DNA from: Alphaproteobacteria bacterium
Lineage (GTDB): Bacteria > Pseudomonadota > Alphaproteobacteria > SP197
DNA: 37,808 bases
Direction of reading: 5' to 3'
Assembly: GCA_028277285.1 (NCBI GenBank)
Contig: JANQGO010000090.1
Coordinates: 1 to 37,808 of the forward strand
This document shows, in pieces, positions 30,452 through 37,808 of the stretch. The position numbers were made by a program, and so were the translations under genes. Positions within the stretch are counted from its first letter, which is position 1; each line of letters opens with the position of its first letter. A model generated the notes under the pieces. It was given only the letters and a program-made list of their open reading frames with translations. It was not told the origin of the DNA and made no database searches.

Positions 30452-32071
30452 TCACGCTGTCACGGGAACGTACCATTCCTCGCCGCGCACGGTGGTGACG
30501 TATTCCGGCCAGTGGAATCCCACCGGCGGATCAAAGTCGGGTGGCAGCAAGGGCGGCACCCACTTAGCGCCGCCGCGCCCGCCGCCGGTTCGCTCCTCAA
30601 ACTCCGCGCGCGCCTTGTCGAGCTCTTCGGGTTGGGTCAACAGGTCGATGACGGTGGCGCCGATCGTCTTGGCGGCGCATATGACGGTCGGGTCGATGGT
30701 CGGCGCGTAACCGCCCAAGGCGTTCCACGACCACGCGGGATAGTCGTAGCCGGCCTTCGGCGCCTTCAGCGTGCAACGGCCGACGATCAAGCGCACCGTC
30801 GGCGTGTGCCAGGTCCAGTCGACATAGTCGTCCGACGTATAGTTCAATTGCCAGGGTGGCAATTGCTGCCTGAGTTGCGCCTCGCCGTCTTCGGGATCGT
30901 TCAACGTCACCATCTCATCCAGCAGCGGCTGTTCCATGGGTTCGAAACCCAGGTTCTCTTGCATCTCCCGGCAAAAGGCGATGGCGTCGTCGTCGAATTG
31001 CGGCGGGCCGACCAGTTCGAGATTGCGATAACACAACCGCGCCATCGCATGATTGGGCAGACCGACACGAGTCTTGGTGACCCACGCCTTGGTCACGCGG
31101 CAATGGGTCATGGCCGCCACATGTTCGGCGTTTTGATCCAGCACCTCGGCGATGCGCTGCTGCATCTTCAGGTCCGGCGAGCGCCAGGAGTACTGGATCT
31201 GGCTGAAGCGCGGCGCCAGGTTGTCCGACGTCGCGTCGCCGGTGCCCAGGATCGCCTCATTCAGCGTCCAGGTGCCGGTGTGCGGCAGCATGGATTCCTT
31301 GGTGTACTTCGTCGTCGTGTACATCAGGCACAGCGCGTCGTTGGCGCCCGGTGCGCGCGCCACCGTGTGCGCGCTGGAACCGCCGGTCGCCACCATGCCC
31401 CGCCATGTCTCCGGCTCTTCACAGTCGAAGGTGTAGATGCAGCTCCAGTAGCTGCCGCAATGGGTGTCCCAGATCGCGGTGTTGGCGCGCAACGTGCCGT
31501 AAGACGGATGAAACGACACGGCGGCATCCATGTCGTCGTAGTAGCCCTTCGCGGCATGGACGGGTTTCGAGCCGCAGACCTTTTCCGCCGGTTCGCCCAT
31601 GAACTTCAGCCTGCCCTTGATGCCGTGGCTCTCCATCGCCGCCTTGGCCGCCAGGATGCCGCCAAGCGCGGCCATGCCGAGGGCGGAATGGGGATCGGTG
31701 TGGCCGGCCGCGGCGCGGTGCACGCCGTCGCGGGGCTTCTGGTAGGGCACACGGTCCTGGCAGTTGCCGGGCACGGCGTCGTATTCCGCATAGGAACCGA
31801 TGGTCGGCCCGTCGCCGTTCTGCCAGGTCGCGCAGAAGGCGGTCGGCATGCCGCCGGATCCCTCTTCGACCTCGAACCCTTCCTGGCGTAGCCGGTCGGC
31901 ATACCAGGCCGCCGACTTGTATTCCCGCCACGCGGGCTCGTGGAAATCCCAGATCGTCGCATGCCAGTCCGACAGAGTCGCACGGTTGTCGTCGACCCAA
32001 GTGAGAGCTGATTGCTTTTCGTCGTAGATCGCCATGGCCCATTCTCCCCTGAAACGGATAACGACAAGCAT
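30452..32071 (-). CDS. M20-family amidohydrolase/peptidase (AbgB-like); likely start at 32035
   Basis: TIGSYAEYDAVPGNCQDRVPYQ, GHTDPHSALGMAALGG, GRLKFMGEPAEKVCGSKP. Confidence 0.82.
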   Translation of the reverse strand: MLVVIRFRGEWAMAIYDEKQSALTWVDDNRATLSDWHATIWDFHEPAWREYKSAAWYADRLRQEGFEVEEGSGGMPTAFCATWQNGDGPTIGSYAEYDAVPGNCQDRVPYQKPRDGVHRAAAGHTDPHSALGMAALGGILAAKAAMESHGIKGRLKFMGEPAEKVCGSKPVHAAKGYYDDMDAAVSFHPSYGTLRANTAIWDTHCGSYWSCIYTFDCEEPETWRGMVATGGSSAHTVARAPGANDALCLMYTTTKYTKESMLPHTGTWTLNEAILGTGDATSDNLAPRFSQIQYSWRSPDLKMQQRIAEVLDQNAEHVAAMTHCRVTKAWVTKTRVGLPNHAMARLCYRNLELVGPPQFDDDAIAFCREMQENLGFEPMEQPLLDEMVTLNDPEDGEAQLRQQLPPWQLNYTSDDYVDWTWHTPTVRLIVGRCTLKAPKAGYDYPAWSWNALGGYAPTIDPTVICAAKTIGATVIDLLTQPEELDKARAEFEERTGGGRGGAKWVPPLLPPDFDPPVGFHWPEYVTTVRGEEWYVPVTA

Positions 32072-32165
32072 GGGACGGCGGGCGCGACACGGTCAATCGG
32101 CGGTTGGGCGACTCGTGGCCGCTTGCTAGCATCGCTGGCGAGGGATCATCTTAAGGAGGCCGGCC

Positions 32166-33128
32166 ATGCCACAGGAACCGTTGAAACCCATCGGCAGCGA
32201 GGCGATCGCGCCCTTCACCTATCCCGACACCCTGCTGCGCGCGCAGCGCCGGGACGGACCGGAGGGTCTCGACATCGCGCTATTCGGCATGCCCTATGAC
32301 GGCGGCACGATTGCGCGCGACGGTGCGCGCCACGGCCCCGGCCAGATGCGCCAGATGTCGATCAACATCCGCGGCTGCAACATGGCGACCGGCGCAGCGC
32401 CCTTCGCCGATTGCCGCATTGCCGATATCGGGGATGCGCCGGTCAACTCCTTCGACCACGAACAGAGCGTCGATACGATGACGGCCTTCTGTAAGGAAAT
32501 CGCCGATGCGGGCGCCTGGCCGCTGGCCGCCGGCGGCGATCATCTGATCACCCTGCCCGTGCTCCGCGGCACCGTCGACTCGTCCGATCCGGTCGGCCTG
32601 GTGCATTTCGACGCCCATCCCGATACGCACGACGCGATCTTCGGCACCAAGTTGAACCACGCGACACCGTTCCGCCGCGCCATCGAAGAGGGTCTGGTCG
32701 ATCCCAAACGCCACGTCATGATCGGCCTGCGCGGCACGACGCGTGAGACCGATGCTGCGCTGGACTGGGCGCACGAGCAGGGCATCACCATGATCGATGC
32801 CGACATGTTCTTCGACCTCGGCGCCAAGGCGACGGCGGAGAAAGCCCGCGAGGTCGTTGGCGGCGGTCCGGTCTATGTCACGCTCGACATCGACGGCGTC
32901 GACCCCGCTGATATGCCGGGCACCGGCTCGCCGGAGCCGGGCGGCATGCGCATGCGCGACATGCAGGTTATTTTGAGGGGCCTGCGCGGCCTCGATATCG
33001 TCGGCGGTGACGTCAACGAGGTCTCACCGCCGCTCGACCCGACCGGTTACACGGCGCTCAACGCCGCCCACCTGATGTTCGAGATCCTCTGCCTGATGGG
33101 CGAGAACCGGGTGGCCCGCGAGCTCTAG
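32166..33128 (+). CDS. agmatinase/ureohydrolase family protein
   Basis: Metal motifs AGGDH, HFDAHPDTHD, LDIDGVDPADMPGTGSPEPGG. Confidence 0.9.
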   Translation: MPQEPLKPIGSEAIAPFTYPDTLLRAQRRDGPEGLDIALFGMPYDGGTIARDGARHGPGQMRQMSINIRGCNMATGAAPFADCRIADIGDAPVNSFDHEQSVDTMTAFCKEIADAGAWPLAAGGDHLITLPVLRGTVDSSDPVGLVHFDAHPDTHDAIFGTKLNHATPFRRAIEEGLVDPKRHVMIGLRGTTRETDAALDWAHEQGITMIDADMFFDLGAKATAEKAREVVGGGPVYVTLDIDGVDPADMPGTGSPEPGGMRMRDMQVILRGLRGLDIVGGDVNEVSPPLDPTGYTALNAAHLMFEILCLMGENRVAREL

Positions 33129-33141
33129 TCTAGGCGCTTCA

Positions 33142-33210
33142 CCGGCCCACTCCCCCGCCCGGCCACCCTGAGGATACTGCCATGGGTGGCCGGGCGGGGG
33201 AGTGGGCCGG
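33142..33210. terminator. 27-bp perfect inverted repeat with 15-nt loop between convergent genes; probable bidirectional terminator or other cruciform element
   Basis: CCGGCCCACTCCCCCGCCCGGCCACCC (33142-33168) and its exact reverse complement (33184-33210). Confidence 0.75.
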
Positions 33211-33232
33211 CGACGGCACGGCCTGCAAATCA

Positions 33233-34594
33233 CTAGCCGCTCAGCCACGCGAACTTGGCGATGAAGACGGCGGCCAGCACCAGGACCGCGGGCTTGGCGT
33301 CGCGGAAGCGGCCGGAGGCGAGCTTCAGGACCGCGTAGGTGACGAAGCCGAGCGCCAGACCGTCGGCGATCGAGAAGGTGAACGGCATGGCGATCGCCAG
33401 AACAACGCCGGGCGCGTACTCCGTCACGTCGTTCCAGTCGATCTGGGTCAGCGCCTGGGTCATCAGGCAGGCGACGAACAGAAGCGCCGGCGCGGTCGCG
33501 TAGATCGGCACCGTGTCGGCCAAGGGCGACAGGAAAAGCGCGAACAGAAAGAGGATCGCGACGACCACCGCCGTCAGCCCGGTGCGCCCGCCTGCCCGGA
33601 CGCCGGCGGCGCTCTCCACATAACTCGTTACCGGCGACGTGCCGACGAAGGCGCCGGCCACGGTCGCGGTCGAATCGGCGATCAGGGCGCGTTTCAGGCG
33701 CGGCAGCTTGCCCTCGGCATCCAGCAGATTGGCGCGGTAGGCAACGCCGATCAGCGTGCCAGAGGTGTCAAAGAGATCGGTGAACAGAAAGGCGATGATG
33801 ACGGCGATCAGCGCCACGTCGAAGGCGCCGGCGATGTCGAGCGCGAAGAAGACGGGCGAGGGATCGGGCGGCACGTCGGCGATCCCCTGGAAGTCGCTGA
33901 CGCCCATCGCGATACCGACGGCCGTGACCGCCAGGATGCCGATGATGATGGCGCCCGGCACCTTCAGCGCGTCGAGCGCGGCAATGACGATGAAACCGGC
34001 GAGCGCCAGGATCACCGTCGTCTGCGTCAGGTCGCCCATGGCGACCAGGGTGACGGGATCGTCGACCACGATACCGGCGTTCTTGACCGCGATGATGCCG
34101 AGGAAGAGGCCGATGCCGGCGGCCGTCGCCATCTTCAGCGATTTGGGGATCGAGTTGATGATCCACTCGCGCACCGGCAGGACCGAGATAACGACGAAGA
34201 TCACGCCGGAGATGAAGACGGCGCCCAGGGCGACCTGCCAGGTATGGCCCATGCCAAGCACGACGCCGTAAGTGAAGAAGGCGTTCAGCCCCATGCCCGG
34301 CGCCTGGGCGATCGGGTAGTTGGCGTAGAGCCCCATGATGGCGCAGCCGAGCGCAGCGGCAAGGCAGGTCCCGACAAAGACCGCGTTAAAGTCCATGCCG
34401 GCATCCGACAGGATCGCCGGATTGACGAAGATGATGTAGGCCATGGTCAGGAACGTCGTGATTCCCGCCAAAAGCTCCGTGCGCACGTTGGTGCCGTGCT
34501 CTTCCAGCTTGAAGAAGCTGTTCAGCATCGCTTGCCCCCCGGCTTGCGCCGCCTTCCCCAAGGCAGCCACGGACGGCACCGTAGAGCGGATCAT
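33233..34594 (-). CDS. NCS2 family nucleobase permease (AzgA-like)
   Basis: LNSFFKLEEHGTNVRTELLAGITTFLTMAYIIFVNPAIL; GMGLNAFFTYGVV; GTSPVTSYVESAAGVRAGGRTGLTAVV. Confidence 0.92.
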   Translation of the reverse strand: MIRSTVPSVAALGKAAQAGGQAMLNSFFKLEEHGTNVRTELLAGITTFLTMAYIIFVNPAILSDAGMDFNAVFVGTCLAAALGCAIMGLYANYPIAQAPGMGLNAFFTYGVVLGMGHTWQVALGAVFISGVIFVVISVLPVREWIINSIPKSLKMATAAGIGLFLGIIAVKNAGIVVDDPVTLVAMGDLTQTTVILALAGFIVIAALDALKVPGAIIIGILAVTAVGIAMGVSDFQGIADVPPDPSPVFFALDIAGAFDVALIAVIIAFLFTDLFDTSGTLIGVAYRANLLDAEGKLPRLKRALIADSTATVAGAFVGTSPVTSYVESAAGVRAGGRTGLTAVVVAILFLFALFLSPLADTVPIYATAPALLFVACLMTQALTQIDWNDVTEYAPGVVLAIAMPFTFSIADGLALGFVTYAVLKLASGRFRDAKPAVLVLAAVFIAKFAWLSG

Positions 34595-34698
34595 GGTTAG
34601 GTGGAACCGTCTTACGGTTCCACCTAACCATGTGAATCCGCTCTCTATCTAAGAATAGAGCGGATTCACCTGTCTCGTCGGAATCGCGAAGCGATTCC
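34583..34698. repeat. Nested palindromic intergenic repeat (REP/MITE-like)
   Basis: 18-bp perfect ATGGTTAGGTGGAACCGT/ACGGTTCCACCTAACCAT (34593-34631); 13-bp GTGAATCCGCTCT/AGAGCGGATTCAC (34632-34669); 8-bp GGAATCGC/GCGATTCC (34680-34698). Confidence 0.8.
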
Positions 34699-34869
34699 AC
34701 CAAAACAGGATCTGCTCTATCAGCCCGGCCGATGCCGTGCCCAGAGCTTGATCCACAGCCTCAAGCTGCTTATAGAGGGACGTACCAACTGGCACTTGGT
34801 CGTTTGTGAAGGGCCGCCGCCCGGCCGCATTCCCGGTCGCGCGGAACGCAAACGAAGGAGTTCGGTGCC

Positions 34870-35838
34870 ATGTTGCCGGTTATCGACATTTCCAATCTTT
34901 CTTCTGCCAATCTTGATGAGCGCCGCGCTGTCGCGCGCGCCCTGGGCGATGCCTATAGCGAAGCGGGTTTTGCCTATATCAGGGATCACGGCATTCCCCA
35001 GGCCGTCCTGGCCCGCGCGCAAGACGCCATGCGCGCCTACTTCGCGCGCCCGGAAGGCGAGAAACGTCTGCTGGCGCGCCGCGAAGGCGTCTATCGCGGC
35101 TATGTCCCGATCATGCCGTTCGGCCGCAACGCCAACGACGCGCCACCGGCTCTCTACGAGGCGTTCCTGATGGGCGCTGACCCGCACCCCGACGATCCGG
35201 AAGTCCACGCGACGAAGGGTCTTTACGGCCCCAATGTCTGGCCCGACGAACCCTCGGGTTTCCGCCAGGCGATGACGGACTATTGGAACGCCGTCAGTAC
35301 CCTGTCGGACGCTCTCCTGCGGGGTTTCGCCCTGTTCCTGGACCAGGACGAGACGGTGCTTGTGGACAAGTTCCGCAAGCCCCTCAGCAACATCTCGTTC
35401 CTCTATTATCCCTCGCGCCCCGACGCCGCGGGCCACCCGCCCGACGACATGAACGGCCACCGCGATACCAACGCGATCACGGTGCTGCTGCCCAGCGAAG
35501 TCGGCGGTCTCGAGGTCGCCACGGCCGACGGTGGCTGGATGGAGGCGCCGCCCAAACCCGGCTGCTTCGTCGTCAACATCGGCAACATGATGGAGTGCTG
35601 GTCCGGCGGTCGGCTGAAGTCGACCTATCACCGGGTGCACCCACCGCGCGACAAGGAGCGCTATTCGATCGGCTTTTTCGCGGTACCCGACCACGACACC
35701 GTCGTCGAACCGCTGCCCGGCCTGCCGGTGACGGGCGCGCCGGAAGACATGGCGCCACGGCATGCGGGCCACGATCTCGCCGATTTCGTCGCGGTTTTCG
35801 ACAACCACGACAAGGACATGCGGGACAGCGCGTCCTGA
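34870..35838 (+). CDS. 2-oxoglutarate/Fe(II)-dependent oxygenase, isopenicillin N synthase family
   Basis: VIDISNLSSANLDERRAVARALGDAYSEAGFAYIRDHG; iron motif GHRDTNAITVLL; STYHRVHPPRDKERYSIGFF. Confidence 0.9.
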   Translation: MLPVIDISNLSSANLDERRAVARALGDAYSEAGFAYIRDHGIPQAVLARAQDAMRAYFARPEGEKRLLARREGVYRGYVPIMPFGRNANDAPPALYEAFLMGADPHPDDPEVHATKGLYGPNVWPDEPSGFRQAMTDYWNAVSTLSDALLRGFALFLDQDETVLVDKFRKPLSNISFLYYPSRPDAAGHPPDDMNGHRDTNAITVLLPSEVGGLEVATADGGWMEAPPKPGCFVVNIGNMMECWSGGRLKSTYHRVHPPRDKERYSIGFFAVPDHDTVVEPLPGLPVTGAPEDMAPRHAGHDLADFVAVFDNHDKDMRDSAS

Positions 35839-36305
35839 CGGCAGCCGCGCCTGGCGAGCACCGGACCGGCATCGTTCACCACCGGCTACGCCGCAGAACG
35901 ACGCGCCGGTATTGAGCGCATTCACGCCATCGAGCCAGCCAGCCCGAACGGGCATGCAAGCCCCGCTCGGCGTGCCGCCGACGCGCCTTGACAACAACGA
36001 ACGATGTTGGTTCAAGTAGCGCAACGCACGCGCGTGTTGACGGCAATCGATCACCACGCGCCGAAACAAAGAAGAACGAAGGTTTATCCCACTCTCTTCA
36101 CGTTCGAGGCCCGTCCCAATCTGCCCATCGCCATGTCAGCCCGCGTCGCTGGCCCGTTCCGCCGCAAGTCCCGGCGGTCGTCGACGACTAAGGATCATGT
36201 GGATGGATGACGCGATTGCCGGGGGTCAAACGCGACCGTCGGTTTGATCTGACAGTCACCCTTGGGGCGTAAACTTGGACACGACACGAACCCAGCCAAG
36301 GCAGG

Positions 36306-37349
36306 ATGATGTTTGAAGAATTACTAAAAGTCACTCATGGCAGCGCAGCATTTCAACTGCTTCTGGCTGGTGTCCGCTTGGGCATCTTTTCTAAGATCGA
36401 CGAAGCCGGCGAGATCAGGCTCTCGGCGCTCTCCACAAACCTTCCATCGACCGAACCCCGCTCGGTTCTGCTGATCAAAGGCCTCGCGGCGCTTCACCTG
36501 CTGAAGACCACCGACGAAGACGATTGCATGATCTCGAACATCGACGCGGTCAGCAAACTGTTCAAGGACGGGGACTGGTCCGTCTTCGAGAAGCTGGTCG
36601 AGTTCCAGGCCCAGATCGTGAACCCCGGCCAGATGAACTTCGTCGAGTCCCTGCTGCATGACACCAATTCCGGCGTCAGCGCCTTTCCGGGTTCCGGCCC
36701 GACGCTCTATGACCGGCTGAACACGGACCCCGCCCTGACCGACGTTTTCTTCGGCTATATGCAGTCCTACACGACTTATGCGTCCAAGTACTTTCTGGAA
36801 GAAGTGTCCTTTGCCGACAGCAAGTACCTCATCGATGTCGGTGGCGGCGGCGGCGCGCTGGCGACCGCGATCATCGAGCGCTATCCCCACATCCGCATCG
36901 ACCTCCTGGATACCGACTTCCCCGACGGCACCTATAAGAGCCATGTCGAGTCGGTCGCCGCGGCGACGCACGAGAACCTCAATCACATTCAGACCGACAT
37001 TCTGAAGGACACGTTTCCGACCGGCGCCACCGATGTCGTCTTCGCCCATCAGCTCGTCATCTGGTCGCCCGACCAGAACCATCAGCTTCTCGAAAAAGCC
37101 TTCAACGCGTTGTCGCCCGGCGGCCGCGTCATCATCTTCAGCTCGGTGACCAACGAGGATCTGGAGAGCCCCCTGATGGCGGTTCTCGACACCGTCTACT
37201 TCCAGTCCGTCGCCAGCGGACACGGGCAGATCTATCCGTTCAGTTTCTATGACAAGACACTGCGCGATATCGGCTTCACCGACGTCGAGACAATCACGCT
37301 GAAGACCTGGACGCCGCACGGCGTGGTGATCGCCAAACGCCCTGCCTGA
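36306..37349 (+). CDS. SAM-dependent O-methyltransferase-like protein with N-terminal dimerisation domain
   Basis: SAM motif YLIDVGGGGGALATAIIERYPHIRIDLLD; HQLVIWSPDQNHQLLEKAFNALSPGGRVIIF. Confidence 0.85.
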   Translation: MMFEELLKVTHGSAAFQLLLAGVRLGIFSKIDEAGEIRLSALSTNLPSTEPRSVLLIKGLAALHLLKTTDEDDCMISNIDAVSKLFKDGDWSVFEKLVEFQAQIVNPGQMNFVESLLHDTNSGVSAFPGSGPTLYDRLNTDPALTDVFFGYMQSYTTYASKYFLEEVSFADSKYLIDVGGGGGALATAIIERYPHIRIDLLDTDFPDGTYKSHVESVAAATHENLNHIQTDILKDTFPTGATDVVFAHQLVIWSPDQNHQLLEKAFNALSPGGRVIIFSSVTNEDLESPLMAVLDTVYFQSVASGHGQIYPFSFYDKTLRDIGFTDVETITLKTWTPHGVVIAKRPA

Positions 37350-37358
37350 TCCGGCTTA

Positions 37359-37386
37359 GCGAGCCGTTCGGCAACGAACGGCTCGC
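37359..37386. terminator. 12-bp perfect hairpin with GCAA tetraloop between convergent genes
   Basis: GCGAGCCGTTCG-GCAA-CGAACGGCTCGC. Confidence 0.75.
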
Positions 37387-37389
37387 CTC

Positions 37390-37808
37390 TCAGTTGATCT
37401 TGGCGGAGTCCTTGAAGGCCTTCTTCAGCTTCTCCAGCGAGAAACCCGGTTTCCGGCAGGCGTCCAGGATGACGGCCTCGCGGCGCGCCTGAAGGCCGGC
37501 GGTCGAGACGACATCGCGCGCGACCGCTTCGGGGATGACGACCGCGCCGTGGCAATCGGCGTGCACCAGATCGCCGTCGCGTACCACCATGCCCAGCACG
37601 TTCACGTCGACGGCGAAATCGACCAGATGAATGTGGGCGTGCGACGGGCCGACCAGCCCGGCGATCGCCTGGAAACCGTCGGCGAAGGCATCGAGGTCGC
37701 GGATGCTGCCATTGGTCACCGTGCCCAGACAGCCGAACGCCTTGTGGATGGTGGAGTTCACCTCGCCCCAGAACGCGCCGAAGCCGGCTTGCGCGCCGTC
37801 CAGGTCCT
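37390..37808 (-). CDS. RraA-like/HMG aldolase-type protein, 5' end truncated by window edge
   Basis: GCLGTVTNGSIRDLDAF, VGPSHAHIHLVDF, GDLVHADCHGAVVIPEAVA are RraA-like; ORF appears to continue beyond 37808. Confidence 0.75.
   Translation of the reverse strand, partial: DLDGAQAGFGAFWGEVNSTIHKAFGCLGTVTNGSIRDLDAFADGFQAIAGLVGPSHAHIHLVDFAVDVNVLGMVVRDGDLVHADCHGAVVIPEAVARDVVSTAGLQARREAVILDACRKPGFSLEKLKKAFKDSAKIN

Noticed and set aside
33182-34600. 472-aa plus-strand ORF
   Set aside because: Antisense to the NCS2 permease; Asp/Arg/Gly/His-rich composition typical of reverse-complement frames.
35839-36305. Small ORFs between the 2OG oxygenase and methyltransferase genes
   Set aside because: Short, overlapping in several frames, without recognisable motifs or convincing ribosome sites; treated as intergenic.

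Overview
The window is GC-rich chromosomal DNA, probably alphaproteobacterial, with about 26 protein-coding genes, one tRNA and several strong intergenic palindromes. The centre is a complete selenocysteine (Sec) locus on the + strand: selA, selB, a BenE-family transporter, selC (tRNA-Sec, anticodon TCA, 15691-15785) and selD. The selD gene is fused to an N-terminal FAD-dependent oxidoreductase. Convergent to selD, on the - strand, the ORF track shows two separate ORFs (18730-19188 and 17980-18666). They are in the same frame and are separated only by an in-frame TGA and 21 sense codons. Read through as Sec they give one 402-aa GrdB/PrdB-like selenoprotein with the motif ...VVLAPV-U-PLCTC..., and a small SECIS-like hairpin lies just 3' of the UGA. 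No GrdA/C/D/E or PrdA partner is visible, so this looks like an orphan selenoprotein reductase inside an aerobic-type amidohydrolase/amine catabolic island. To the left is a minus-strand operon with a hydantoin-type triad (racemase, cyclic amidohydrolase, N-carbamoyl-D-amino acid hydrolase), an ATZ/TRZ amidohydrolase, an epimerase, a Rieske oxygenase and an acyl-CoA synthetase. To the right are a second amidohydrolase, a proline-iminopeptidase-like hydrolase, a DUF917 protein, an aminotransferase, a hydroxyacid dehydrogenase, tandem GNATs, a Dpp-type ABC importer without a binding protein, an M20 amidohydrolase, a ureohydrolase, an NCS2 permease, a 2OG-Fe(II) oxygenase, a methyltransferase and a truncated RraA-like gene. 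All assignments come from reading motifs by eye; no database searches were run.
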